Positions 36,712-47,244 are shown, counted from the stretch's first letter. The stretch: DNA of 64,000 nt from CBFIHN01 sp965662575 (GCA_965662575.1 CBFIHN010000002.1:1-64000); one strand, 5' to 3'. The notes: generated by a model from the letters alone, not told the origin. A program made the numbers and translations.

Positions 36712-36885
36712 ATGCAAGACTATAAGCAGTATATGTGCGTTATTTGTGGTTTGATCTACAACGAAGAAGACGGTTGGCCAGATGACGGTATTGCTCCGGG
36801 TACTCGCTGGGAAGATGTTCCATTGACTTGGATTTGCCCAGATTGCGGTGCGACCAAAGATGATTTTGAAATGATTGAGCTTTGA
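36712..36885 (+). CDS. rubA: Rubredoxin
   Basis: A small iron protein of 57 residues with the CVICGLIY and CPDCGAT motifs, i.e. the two C-x-x-C hairpins that bind one iron, and the aromatic core residues W, Y and F at the expected positions (DDGIAPGTRWEDVPLTWICP). The start at 36712 (MQDYKQYMC) is preferred over a TTG four codons upstream. It is monocistronic in appearance. Confidence 0.93.
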   Translation: MQDYKQYMCVICGLIYNEEDGWPDDGIAPGTRWEDVPLTWICPDCGATKDDFEMIEL

Positions 36886-37272
36886 TCGTTACTGCCCTGC
36901 CCTGAATCAATTCAAATTTTTAATCCCTTCGTGATATATCCCCTGGCGCTTGCGGCGTTAAAGCCATAGTTGCTAACACCATTCAGAAAACCCTGCTGGG
37001 CTTGCAAAGTCGAGCGGAGTGCGTGCCCCGGAGTTATTCATTCCCGCCTACGTGGTTAACAACAGGCACTCAATTCCTTAGTTATTTAATCAGCTGATAT
37101 CTAATAAATAAAAATTTATTCACCTGATATCAGTCGGTCATGACCTAAGTGTTATTTTTAAGACATTTTTGCAGATTTATTGGTTAGAATGAGATATCGC
37201 TAGTATCTTTTAGTTCTCAGTTAGTGGGCAAAAAGTTCTGGGCAAAAGGAATCCAAGCCAAGGAGGTGGTAG
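36886..37272. other. 387-bp intergenic region before the giant gene
   Basis: No gene is supported here. It contains TCATTCCCGCCTACGTGG-type palindromic debris at about 37040-37060 and a long imperfect inverted repeat at 37094-37132 with CTGATATC at one end and GATATCAG at the other. AGGAGGT at 37261-37267 is a strong ribosome binding site for the next gene. A possible -10 TAGAAT lies at 37185-37190, but no good -35 is in register. Confidence 0.4.
37094..37132. repeat. Long imperfect inverted repeat upstream of the giant gene
   Basis: CTGATATCTAATAAAT faces ATTTATTCACCTGATATCAG across an A-rich centre, with complementary arms CTGATAT(C)/(G)ATATCAG and TAATAAAT/ATTTATT. It lies about 140 bp before the GTG start, in a place suited for a regulator or structure in the leader. 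Confidence 0.5.
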
Positions 37273-40200
37273 GTGTTTGATGAGCTTAAAAACATAGATG
37301 TCGAATTAAAAAACGCGAAACCAACAGGTAATCCGGCAACTGATGACCAAATCGAGCTATTTGCAAGAATTTGTCAAGCGTATATTTCGCTCAAACAAGA
37401 TAAAAATATTGCACTGAATAACAATATCATTACGCTCTATGGGCAAGAAATTAGCATTGATGGATGTAGTCCTTTTATTGCATATTTGGTGGCAGATGTT
37501 GTTCTGTATAAGGATGGATATTTAAATAAACAATATGAAGTTTTTTTCGATAGTATTAATGGATACAGTGAAGCATTAAGTAGTGAAAATTTACAATCTG
37601 TTTTAGACAATCTCTCAGAGTTAGAAAAATATAACAATAAAAATGAACAGTTAAAAATAACAATTGAGCTGCTTACACAAGATGTACATGAGCTTAACCA
37701 TGCTAACCAAAAAGCACGTTCTAATCTCAATAAATTTTTGCAAGAATTAGACAGTTCGCTAGGACAGGAGGCCCATAATCTAGAAGATTATTCTATTGAG
37801 GATGTAGAACAAAATATTCAAGCAAGAATTTTCCAAGTGCAGGAGATAAGAAAATTCTACAATTCACACAAAAATAATTTTTTAGAAGGAGAAAAACAAG
37901 AGATTATAACTGAGGAGGAAGAACGAATAAGAGAGCTAGAGGAATCTCTTGAAGGTCTAGAATTAAATCTTGATAGTTATAAAAAAATAGTCGATGACCA
38001 AGATAAATCAAAACAAGAAAACGATAAAAAAATCGAAAGCTTATACGAAGAAATAATAGCTTTTGATAAGCTTTTAGAAAGTGAACGCACGAAATCCGAG
38101 GAATATCAAAAACATAATAAAGAATTAAGAGAATTTATCGGTCAAAAAGATAAGGATCAGAAGAGTCTGCAGCATGAAATTGATACTTTTAAACAATGGT
38201 TAGATTCTGAGATTAAAATATGCCAAAAAGCGCTACAAGACAACGTTGACAATACACAAAAAGTTGAAGCAGAGTCGACTACGGATAATTCTCTGAAGAG
38301 CAGTCATAAACAGCTATCCAGGATGCTACAAGCGATACAATGCCAAATGGCTGCTCTACGAGAAGAAAATATGGCACTCAGGCTGTCAAACGATATGGTG
38401 TCCGGTCAGTTTGATTACGGCAACAATGACTGTCTAGATTTCGACAAGTTCTTGCCGGATCCAAAACAATCCACAAAAAATATTCAACTGCTCAAGGATA
38501 CTTATCAGAAGCACAATGCAGCGAATGATAAATTAGAAGAGAAAAAACTTGCGTTTGATAGTGTCAGTACGGATGCAACTAATAGTGATCTGATTGATTC
38601 ATATACGAATGATCTCGAAGAAATTAACAACGTAGTTGACTTCTCTGCTGTGCCAAAATTGGACAATATAGTTGATTTTACTCAGCAAATTGATTACGAA
38701 ATTCAGTTCATAGATGAACAGGCTAACAATTATGAAGAATATGCAAAACTTATTGAAGACGCTAAAAAAAATACAGTCAGTCGAGATAATCAAGTCAGTA
38801 AGAAGCCTAGCAGAAAAAATAAGAGTGAAGAGTCTAATAATAGTGATAATGTCAATCGTGAATTTGATAACATTGTTGTCGAAATAAAAAAAGATGCGAG
38901 AAGCTTTCAACAATTTAAGGAAAAGTATCAGCAACTAAGTGAAGATGCCAAACTTTTAAACGTATTAAATACAACGCTTAGTGACGAGTCGAAAAAATAT
39001 CAACGTTCAATCGGGCATTTGCAGAGGCTCAATAACCGGTTGCTTAAAGAAATTAAGCAATCTAAAGAATTAAACACCCAGCAGCTTAGTTCTCTCCAAA
39101 ATGAAATTAAAAAAAATAACCAAAATATTGAGAGATTTAAATCAACCATTCAAGATCTCAATAAGGAAATTAAAGATAATCAAGTTCGTTTTGAAGAGAA
39201 AAATTTGCAGAATCAGGGCAAAATTTCTAATTTAGAAGCGCTAACTATAAAACTTGAGGCGTTGAATAGAGAAAATCAAAGTAAAATTGAAAGCAGCAAA
39301 CAATTAATTAACGAGCTAAATGCAAAGAATACTGATTTAGAGAATCTTCTATCGGCTCAGGTGGTTATTAATAAAAATTTGGATGAACAGATTCAATCAC
39401 TAGCAGAAGAACTTAATAAGAGCACAAGTGATAATAAAGGGCTTTCGAACACAATTGACCAACTCAAGACGCATAATAATCAGCAAAAACAAACTATTGG
39501 TGATATGAAGAATGAGCTTCAACAAGCAAAAAAGAAAATTGATCAATTAACCATATATAAAGATTTGTATGAAAAGGAAAGGGAAAATAACTTGGAGTTA
39601 TTTAGGCTAAATAACCAGTTAAACCATCAGTTGTCCCGTGCTAACAAACATTTAACAGACCTACAGAGAAAGGTTAAGAATTTAGAATCATATCAGAGAT
39701 CCGTAAGCCGGGAAAATAAAGCGGTTATCCAGCAGTTAAAGGAAAAATCTGAGCAAGAGCAAGCCAAAGTCAATGAGATGCAGTTAGCATTGAAAAAGAA
39801 TCAGCAATTGATCGCTGAAAACAATCAGATCAAACCACAGCTCAAGACGCTTGCAGATAAAGTGAATGAATTGGAAAACAATGCAGTTTTAACTCAGGGA
39901 ACGATTAAGCACTATCAAGAACTCAATCAATCACTAAATGCTGAGAATGATAGGCTTAAGTCTCAGGTAGACAATTTAAGTGATAATAATTATGAATTGT
40001 TAAATGAAATTTATGAGAAAGAGTCGAAGATAAGCGATTTAACTGAGAAAACTGATGACCTAAATATGAAGCTTGGGAACACTTTGACTCAGAATAAAGA
40101 ATTAGTTAAGGAAAATCAAAAGTTAAAAAACAATCTTAGCCAATGTGAAGGTGAGTTAGAGCTCTATAAATGTTTAGTTGAGAGTTATGAAAAGGAGCTA

Positions 40201-43200
40201 AAGGATAATAATTTCGCATCTGAGAAGAAAAAACAATTTTGGTCTGATGAGTTTTCATGTCAGTTGCAAGAAAATATTCAGTTAATGTCTCAAAATGCTG
40301 AATTATTCAAGAGCCGTGAAAATCTGTTAATGAATAGTAAGCAGGACGGAAAAACGATCAATAGCCTAAATGCATTAGTTGCTGAACAAAAAGAACAACT
40401 TGCATTGCTAAAAGACAAAAACACAGACTATAAACGCCTAAATGACATCATTAAGACTCAATCTGAGTCAATTAAAGGTCTAAAAAATAAATTTAAAGAA
40501 ATTCATGCTGAAAATAGTTCATTATCTGTCGTGCATAAACAGACTGTGGCTCAGAATAGTACCCTGAAAAACTCAGTTGATCTTTTAAATCAGGAAGTGG
40601 AACATTTAAAACAATGGCCAGAAATTGAGCAAAAAATTGGTACACTGACTCCAACTTTATTTAAAGCGTTAAAAGAGGTTAGTTTTGATGCAAGTACTAT
40701 CGAGCTTTTGGTTGCTCAAGACATTGCACATGATGAGCCTGATGATAGTAATCAGGATGAAAAACCCCCTGTTGAAATAAAAGAATACTTAGCATCGATA
40801 AAAGACTACTCTTGGTATAATAATGTATTTAATAAAATCGTTGCTAAATACATCACCACAAAACTAGATCTTAACCAAATCCAAAATCTTAGCCAGTTGA
40901 TAAATGCGAATGATACAAGTGGAGATACGAGCTCTACGACTCTTGGCAGTGAGGGCAACAATACTGATCATAATCAAATTAATCTACACAACGATGATTC
41001 AGATGAAAATCAAAAATTAAAAGCACTAGCCAATTTGATAAAAGGTGATGATCGGCTTATTGCAGAGGTTCACGAGCGTGCGACTATTGATTGTGCGAGT
41101 TATCTTAGCTCTGACCGTCAACAGTACGAATATTATGAACAATATTTTCCAAATGGAGTGACTGCATGGCGATGGGTTTTAGGCATTACGGCGACATTAA
41201 CTATAGGCGGTGTTTCTGCAGCTGTTGTCTTAGGTGTATTAAGCGCCATGGGGTATTTTTCCTCCGATGCTGTTGTAGAGCCTATATATAAAGCCCCCGA
41301 AATCAAACCTGGTGCTAGCTTTATTTTAACTGGAATCTCTGAGGATCCGGACCCCGAAGTTAATCATGGTGATTTGATCTCTGAGTTTTTAGCTGGCAAT
41401 GTAATATTTGATAATGATACTGTCACCCTAAAGGGCATAGCGGTCACTGATAATAAAAGTGGCGACGATGGCGCTTACGAATATTCGTTAGATAGTGGTA
41501 ATACTTGGGCAGTTCTGCCATCTGATTTAAGAGATAGCAATGCTTTATATTTACCAGCTAATGCGAAACTGCGTTTTATGCCCAATGAAAATTACAATGG
41601 TACGCCAGGTGCGTTGCTCTTTAGGGCAATTGATAGTAATTACTCCAGTGAGTTAAGCAGTGATCAACTATTTGATGCCAGTCAGAATGGCGGAGAAGCT
41701 TCTATTTCTGCTGATACAGTGCCGATCAATATTGCCGTTTTAGAAGTCTATGATCAGCCAAAGGTAACTGGATCCAATTTGGATAAAAATTACCGCGAGG
41801 GTAGTGGTCAGCAAAATATCTTTGAGATTGCTAAATTTGATGCGGTTGATCAAAATCAGTCAGTTCTTGAGGCCCAGGTTGGTTTCTCTGGGGTGACGGA
41901 TAAAGATAAGCTAGTTATCGGTGACTGTTCATTTGCCTTCGATGCCAGTTCACAACAAGAGTGCAAACTGACTGTTGGTGATACAAATTATCAGTTTACT
42001 CTTGCAATAGACAGTGTTAATAAGATCTATACGCTTAGCCATGTTGTTAATGAAGAAAGTGTGCCTGCAAGTAGTGATCAATTTCGCCAGGTATTTAATG
42101 CGATTCAATATAAAAATAGTGATGAAAATTTGGAGACAGATCGATTCGTCACATTTAGCTTATTATCCTTTAAAGATAATGGGAAGGAAAATAATCAAAG
42201 CATTTTGTCTGAAGCTGAGCCAATCAAAACACAGTTTACAGTTCAGTATGTTAATAATGCCCCCACAGCCGTAAATGGTAGCAATCAGGCTGAGTTTTTA
42301 GAAAATGGCGAGCCAGTAAAAATATTTAATCAAGACCTCAGTTTGTCTAGTGGTGGTGAATTAAGTCAAACCATATCAACACTGATATTTCGAATTTCTA
42401 ATGCATCAGAGGCTGATCAATTGTCGCTTGAAAATGGGGTTACTATTGATCTTGGTCAGGATAAAATTAACGTTAATTTTACATATCGTGATCATATTTA
42501 TAGTTATTCACGCTCAAAAAATTTAGGAACTTTAACACTGACTAATAGTGGTAATGCATCCGTTGAGCATATTGAGTCTTTGTTGAAGAGTTTGAGCTAT
42601 AAAAATAATTCTAACCATATTTTGCAAAACTATACCTTTTCTATAGCCCTGGATAAGGTTCAAGATGATGGCGGTACTCAAAATGGCGGCCTTAATACAA
42701 CGGAACCTGACGGCTTTACATCTTCTATCTTTGTAAAGGCAGTCAATGATGCGCCTAAAATTGAAATTAATGATCAAAGTCATGTTTCTGTTGATACTCA
42801 GGAGCCTGGGCAAAAAATTAAAGCGGTGACGTTCACAATGAGTAGTAGTGTTATTCGTCCATCGCCAGAAGGTGTTTTAACAATTGATAATAACCGTATT
42901 GATTTGGCACAAGCTGAAAGTTTCCCTCCTGGTTTTTCAGTCACTACCAATGGTGACAATAGTAAAACCATCACCTATGAACCCAGTACGCCGATGACAG
43001 TGCAAAAGGCAGAAAACATTATTAATGGCATGCAATATAGCTATGTTGACGATAATGATAGTGCTCGGAATGTGACGTATAAAGATAAATTGACAGTTAG
43101 TGTTTCTGAGGCAGAGGTAACAGAAAATGCAAATTCTAGTGCGATCAGTTTGGGCTTTAAAAGTGGTTATTATCAGTGGGATATTTCCCCTGAGGTTCAG

Positions 43201-43761
43201 CACTCACTCTCTGGCTCTGCAGTGACAGTGACGTTTGATAGGCCAGACAATTTAAGTGTGCTGGATCCATCGAGATGCGGCTATAGCAAAGATAATGGCG
43301 ATTTAATTCCTTTTACTGAAAATCAATTAGAGCAGGGAAGATTTAGTTTGTCCCTTGAACAAGACACAACGGTTAAAGTAGTCTTAGAGTTGAATCAAGA
43401 GAATACCGATCCAAATAGTCCACAAGGATCTTACTCTCCTAATGAGCTTTCATGTTTTGTTCCGTCGGGTTTTGGTGGCACTTATAATTGTCACGAGATA
43501 AGCCATGGTGGTTCGCGACAATTATTTGAGATAGGCTTGTCTAATAACATGATGTCACCTAACACGGTGCTGATGCTTGCCTCGGCAACTTCCATGGGGA
43601 TAAGCCCACTTGCACTGCCGATTTTTGGTCTTGGTATTTGGTTTTATTACAAACACTATCATAGGCAACAGAATCATGGGACTTCTTATGAAAATTCGAA
43701 TACTTTTATGAATATTGAGGAACTGAATAATCCTGAAAATGAAGTACATATAGTTGACTGA
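37273..43761 (+). CDS. Giant coiled-coil membrane protein with cadherin-like ectodomain
   Basis: GTG start with an excellent AGGAGGT 5 bases upstream. The protein has 2162 residues. Residues 1-100 form a small head; about 100-1130 are Glu/Lys/Asn/Gln-rich heptad sequence with few breaks, an SMC- or myosin-like coiled coil; about 1130-1290 are acidic with helical segments. A membrane helix lies at 1300-1326 (WVLGITATLTIGGVSAAVV). Then come cadherin- or Bap-like modules (about 1350-2080) with VNNAP and VNDAP linkers near 1660 and 1825, and Cys pairs. A second membrane helix near 2095-2122 is followed by a short basic/acidic tail. The rod has no signal peptide, so it should be cytoplasmic and the modules periplasmic. 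The architecture is not one I recognise; no function is claimed. Codon use and composition are more AT-rich than the neighbours. Confidence 0.8.
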   Translation: MFDELKNIDVELKNAKPTGNPATDDQIELFARICQAYISLKQDKNIALNNNIITLYGQEISIDGCSPFIAYLVADVVLYKDGYLNKQYEVFFDSINGYSEALSSENLQSVLDNLSELEKYNNKNEQLKITIELLTQDVHELNHANQKARSNLNKFLQELDSSLGQEAHNLEDYSIEDVEQNIQARIFQVQEIRKFYNSHKNNFLEGEKQEIITEEEERIRELEESLEGLELNLDSYKKIVDDQDKSKQENDKKIESLYEEIIAFDKLLESERTKSEEYQKHNKELREFIGQKDKDQKSLQHEIDTFKQWLDSEIKICQKALQDNVDNTQKVEAESTTDNSLKSSHKQLSRMLQAIQCQMAALREENMALRLSNDMVSGQFDYGNNDCLDFDKFLPDPKQSTKNIQLLKDTYQKHNAANDKLEEKKLAFDSVSTDATNSDLIDSYTNDLEEINNVVDFSAVPKLDNIVDFTQQIDYEIQFIDEQANNYEEYAKLIEDAKKNTVSRDNQVSKKPSRKNKSEESNNSDNVNREFDNIVVEIKKDARSFQQFKEKYQQLSEDAKLLNVLNTTLSDESKKYQRSIGHLQRLNNRLLKEIKQSKELNTQQLSSLQNEIKKNNQNIERFKSTIQDLNKEIKDNQVRFEEKNLQNQGKISNLEALTIKLEALNRENQSKIESSKQLINELNAKNTDLENLLSAQVVINKNLDEQIQSLAEELNKSTSDNKGLSNTIDQLKTHNNQQKQTIGDMKNELQQAKKKIDQLTIYKDLYEKERENNLELFRLNNQLNHQLSRANKHLTDLQRKVKNLESYQRSVSRENKAVIQQLKEKSEQEQAKVNEMQLALKKNQQLIAENNQIKPQLKTLADKVNELENNAVLTQGTIKHYQELNQSLNAENDRLKSQVDNLSDNNYELLNEIYEKESKISDLTEKTDDLNMKLGNTLTQNKELVKENQKLKNNLSQCEGELELYKCLVESYEKELKDNNFASEKKKQFWSDEFSCQLQENIQLMSQNAELFKSRENLLMNSKQDGKTINSLNALVAEQKEQLALLKDKNTDYKRLNDIIKTQSESIKGLKNKFKEIHAENSSLSVVHKQTVAQNSTLKNSVDLLNQEVEHLKQWPEIEQKIGTLTPTLFKALKEVSFDASTIELLVAQDIAHDEPDDSNQDEKPPVEIKEYLASIKDYSWYNNVFNKIVAKYITTKLDLNQIQNLSQLINANDTSGDTSSTTLGSEGNNTDHNQINLHNDDSDENQKLKALANLIKGDDRLIAEVHERATIDCASYLSSDRQQYEYYEQYFPNGVTAWRWVLGITATLTIGGVSAAVVLGVLSAMGYFSSDAVVEPIYKAPEIKPGASFILTGISEDPDPEVNHGDLISEFLAGNVIFDNDTVTLKGIAVTDNKSGDDGAYEYSLDSGNTWAVLPSDLRDSNALYLPANAKLRFMPNENYNGTPGALLFRAIDSNYSSELSSDQLFDASQNGGEASISADTVPINIAVLEVYDQPKVTGSNLDKNYREGSGQQNIFEIAKFDAVDQNQSVLEAQVGFSGVTDKDKLVIGDCSFAFDASSQQECKLTVGDTNYQFTLAIDSVNKIYTLSHVVNEESVPASSDQFRQVFNAIQYKNSDENLETDRFVTFSLLSFKDNGKENNQSILSEAEPIKTQFTVQYVNNAPTAVNGSNQAEFLENGEPVKIFNQDLSLSSGGELSQTISTLIFRISNASEADQLSLENGVTIDLGQDKINVNFTYRDHIYSYSRSKNLGTLTLTNSGNASVEHIESLLKSLSYKNNSNHILQNYTFSIALDKVQDDGGTQNGGLNTTEPDGFTSSIFVKAVNDAPKIEINDQSHVSVDTQEPGQKIKAVTFTMSSSVIRPSPEGVLTIDNNRIDLAQAESFPPGFSVTTNGDNSKTITYEPSTPMTVQKAENIINGMQYSYVDDNDSARNVTYKDKLTVSVSEAEVTENANSSAISLGFKSGYYQWDISPEVQHSLSGSAVTVTFDRPDNLSVLDPSRCGYSKDNGDLIPFTENQLEQGRFSLSLEQDTTVKVVLELNQENTDPNSPQGSYSPNELSCFVPSGFGGTYNCHEISHGGSRQLFEIGLSNNMMSPNTVLMLASATSMGISPLALPIFGLGIWFYYKHYHRQQNHGTSYENSNTFMNIEELNNPENEVHIVD

Positions 43762-44034
43762 GTTTAGTTTGAGCTGATATTTCTTATCTAAGCTTTTTTC
43801 TATACTAAAAAAATGATTTTAGGTCTAGATAATGGCGAGAATTAGGGCTAGGATAAATGAGTAAACTAGGTAAACAGTCTGTGGAAGTATTGGGTGTTTG
43901 TGAGTGAAAATTAGAACTTTTAGTTTGTCTTAGTCTCTTCGTCACATCATCTCTGTTTTGCCTAGCCATTACTCTGATGAAGTTTTTTGAGTTTTTGCCT
44001 TCATTAGGGGCTGCATACAATTAGGAGATCCAGG

Positions 44035-47000
44035 ATGGATAATAGGAAGCAGGGACGTTTTCCGTATCAAAAAATTTGTTTCAATATATCATTGGCAGTG
44101 GCTACTGCATTGTTATCTGCTTGTGGCGGCGGTGGCAGTAGCTCTTCACCACAGCCTGTGCCACCAGTTGGACCTGTCGCTAAACTGGAAGTTTCTAGTA
44201 ATAATCAGGTTGCTTTAGGTGATAGCATGGATGTCCATGTTAAACTGCAGCCCTTGTTAATGAGTTTTCACCTTGGTGCGCAAACATCGCCAGAATCTGC
44301 TGCAACGAATCTTAAATTTAATTTTGTTAGCCCCGCTGATGCCAATGATTTTGTGGTGACGAAAAGTATCAGCTGTAACCGGTTTACACCAAACCAAGCT
44401 TGCACAATTACTTTGGCAGCTAAAGATTCTGCTTATCAAAGCTTGGCTAATTCTTTAGTGCAATATCAAGTGCAGGCCACTGTCGATGGTATTGTACAAA
44501 AGTCGACGGTACAAACCCTTCGAGTGAATGCATTATCATTGCATGCAGATCGTGATACTGTCGCTAGTGGTGATGCGAACACGGTCACAGTCAGTAATAT
44601 AACGGGTAAAGCAATAGATTTAAGTAAAGCACAGTTTACTTTGGCTCAGGCTGATCAAGCTGATGGTGCTGCTGTTCATATTTTTGATAATCAGTGTGTA
44701 AAGTTACTGCCGAATAATGCGCAATGTACCTTCAAGCTCCAAGCAAGTAATGATGCGCCAACCCAAGATGTTTCTTATCAAATTAATGCCAATGATGATA
44801 AGTTGGCAGAGGGTGCGGTGTCGGTTGTTAGGCCTGAGCTTGCATTTAGCTCGTTGGAGCCGAGTCAGACAGAGTCTATCCCCAATCAGGACTTTAGCTT
44901 GTTAGTGACCAATAATTCATCTGTTACTGCGCAAAAAGTCTCAGCAACGCTTACGTCAGAGTCGGGACTTAACCATGGTGAAGCTCTAGATGTTGTCAAA
45001 AATGACTGCGATGGTATTAATCTATCTGCAGGTAATAGCTGTGAAATCATTTATAGGCCAACTAATGAGACGATTGCAACAGATATTATGGTAACGGCGG
45101 CTAATGCTGATTCAGCACAGGAAAAAATTACGAATCGTAAGAGTATGTTGTCACTAGCTGTTGATCCAAGTACTGTCACTATCACCGATGGCATTGCTCA
45201 TGATATTAAAGTCACGGTTAACAATAATGGTGCTAATACTCAGCCTATAGCGATTGATGCGCCAATATTAGGCCAGCCAGTTGCCAAAGATTCAAATTGC
45301 GGTAACATTTTGGGTGCTGGAAAAAGTTGTGTTAACACTTATCAGTTTACAGGGCGGGCATCCCAATCTAATCCGATTAAAACAGATGTGACACTCAGCA
45401 ATGGCATGTCTGCAGGCTTGCAAGTTAATCATTATCCAGCATTTTATAGTTTAACCGCGAGTATGCATCCGGTCTCTACATCACTTGCAAGTCATGTTGG
45501 CCGGTTTGTATTGCCCTATAACTATACAGATTCAAGTGGTGTGTCTCACCAAATACTGCTTTTTGCGGGAACACAAGGGCTCTCCATATCCCGTGATCAA
45601 GGTAAAAATTGGAAAAATTTGACGGCAGCAGATGGTCTCGGTGGTAATGGCATTAATGATATTAAAGTTAATGATAATAGCTTCTATGTGGCAACCAATG
45701 CAGGAATTAGTGTTTCTACAGATTATGGTAAAACCTGGCATTTCCGCTCAGTTAATGGTGATCAAGTCAATAGTTTAACTTTTTCTGGCAAGACGATCTA
45801 TGCGGGGACTGCAGAGGGAAGTGTTGATATTTCTAATGATGGCTACACTTGGGTGCAGCATGATGTTGATGGGGTAAATCAAGGTAATCAGGTTTTTCAA
45901 GTGGTAGTTAGTGGGGATAAAATTTATGCATTAGCGATCAGGGGGGTATTTGAGTCTTCTGATGGGGGGCTAACTTGGCAGCAGGTGAATTTGCCAGGCA
46001 GCCCAGTAGCGATTCAGATGTCAATGCAAAATAATCACTTATACCTGGCAACAACTTTAGGTATTTATCAGTCGGCAGATCAGGGGTCAACTTGGCAAAT
46101 CTCACTGCAAAATAAAGGTTTTGTCTATGACATATTGTTTGATGATAACCATCAACCATTAGCAGCTGCTACAGATACAGGTGCTTATTTCTTTACTAGT
46201 GGTGACACCAATAACTACCATAAATATGATGCTGGCAGTGGTTTGCCAAGTAGTAAGGTTTATAGTTTGGGTGTTGATTCTACGGGTTGCTTTTATGCCG
46301 CAACCTCTGCAGGCCTAACAAGTCTTCATCATAAAGCAACAACATGGCAGTCATTAGGTGCTGTCAATACGCCCTTTTTGCCGTTAGATTCAAGTGTTGG
46401 CGCATACCCTGGGATAGATAAAAGAATTAACCAAGTAAATGCGTTGTTTGATTATAAAAATCATCTATATGTCTCTACACAATATAATGGTATTGGAGTT
46501 TCCGATGATGGCGGACAAACTTGGCAGGTTATAACCACTGGGAATGGGCTGCCTTCTGACCAAATCAGGCAGGTGGTTAGTGATAGTAGCGATAAGCTCT
46601 ATGCGGCAACCCGTCATGGTTTGGCGGTTTCCAATGATCAGGGACATACTTGGCGGATATTGTCAGGGGATAGTTTGTTTAGTGTTTATGCTCAAGGTCA
46701 GAATATAGTTGTTGGCATTGTCAATGGTGGGATTAAGTTTTCAGAAGATGCAGGTGCTACTTGGCAAGAGGCACAAGGTGTTGCAGCAAGAAGTGTTTAT
46801 GCTTTTGCAAAGTTGGGAAGTACCTTATATGCAGGTATTAATGGCGATGGTGTATATAAATCTTTGGATAATGGTAAGAGCTGGGATCAGCTTCCGAGTA
46901 CCAATAGTTTTGGTTCGATTAATGCCCTTACTGTGTCTGGTAGTATGTTATATGCCGGTGGTCAAAAAGGGCTATTTGAGTCACAAGACAATGGTCAGAC

Positions 47001-47226
47001 ATGGACAGTTGTATTGACAGCAAGTCATCAGGTTAATGGTATTCTTGATAATGACGGCATACTTTATGCATCCACTGACAATGGGCTGTACAAGATAAAT
47101 GGTAATCAGCATCAACAATATTTAACAACCTCTGGACTACCTGGGAATAGCATCAATGATGCATTGTTAGTTGATCAGCAGTTATATGTTGGTACGCAGG
47201 GTGGTTTGGCGCGGATGGATCTATAG
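44035..47226 (+). CDS. Large lipoprotein with Cys-pair beta modules and Asp-box propeller
   Basis: AGGAGATCC precedes the ATG. The lipobox LSAC (Cys30) is followed by a Gly/Ser/Pro spacer (GGGGSSSSPQPVPPV), so the mature protein is anchored to the outer or inner membrane by a flexible stalk. Residues about 50-470 hold four related beta modules, each with a Cys pair of the form C-N-x-F-x-x-N-Q-A-C (SCNRFTPNQACTI, QCVKLLPNNAQCTF, DCDGINLSAGNSCEI, NCGNILGAGKSCVN). Residues about 500-1063 hold ten Asp-box motifs (S-x-D-x-G-x-T-W, for example VSDDGGQTW and ESQDNGQTW), as in sialidase- and sortilin-like propellers. Such propellers bind sugars or proteins. It lies 273 bp after the giant gene on the same strand. 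Confidence 0.82.
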   Translation: MDNRKQGRFPYQKICFNISLAVATALLSACGGGGSSSSPQPVPPVGPVAKLEVSSNNQVALGDSMDVHVKLQPLLMSFHLGAQTSPESAATNLKFNFVSPADANDFVVTKSISCNRFTPNQACTITLAAKDSAYQSLANSLVQYQVQATVDGIVQKSTVQTLRVNALSLHADRDTVASGDANTVTVSNITGKAIDLSKAQFTLAQADQADGAAVHIFDNQCVKLLPNNAQCTFKLQASNDAPTQDVSYQINANDDKLAEGAVSVVRPELAFSSLEPSQTESIPNQDFSLLVTNNSSVTAQKVSATLTSESGLNHGEALDVVKNDCDGINLSAGNSCEIIYRPTNETIATDIMVTAANADSAQEKITNRKSMLSLAVDPSTVTITDGIAHDIKVTVNNNGANTQPIAIDAPILGQPVAKDSNCGNILGAGKSCVNTYQFTGRASQSNPIKTDVTLSNGMSAGLQVNHYPAFYSLTASMHPVSTSLASHVGRFVLPYNYTDSSGVSHQILLFAGTQGLSISRDQGKNWKNLTAADGLGGNGINDIKVNDNSFYVATNAGISVSTDYGKTWHFRSVNGDQVNSLTFSGKTIYAGTAEGSVDISNDGYTWVQHDVDGVNQGNQVFQVVVSGDKIYALAIRGVFESSDGGLTWQQVNLPGSPVAIQMSMQNNHLYLATTLGIYQSADQGSTWQISLQNKGFVYDILFDDNHQPLAAATDTGAYFFTSGDTNNYHKYDAGSGLPSSKVYSLGVDSTGCFYAATSAGLTSLHHKATTWQSLGAVNTPFLPLDSSVGAYPGIDKRINQVNALFDYKNHLYVSTQYNGIGVSDDGGQTWQVITTGNGLPSDQIRQVVSDSSDKLYAATRHGLAVSNDQGHTWRILSGDSLFSVYAQGQNIVVGIVNGGIKFSEDAGATWQEAQGVAARSVYAFAKLGSTLYAGINGDGVYKSLDNGKSWDQLPSTNSFGSINALTVSGSMLYAGGQKGLFESQDNGQTWTVVLTASHQVNGILDNDGILYASTDNGLYKINGNQHQQYLTTSGLPGNSINDALLVDQQLYVGTQGGLARMDL

Positions 47227-47244
47227 GGAGTAATTTGAGTCACA

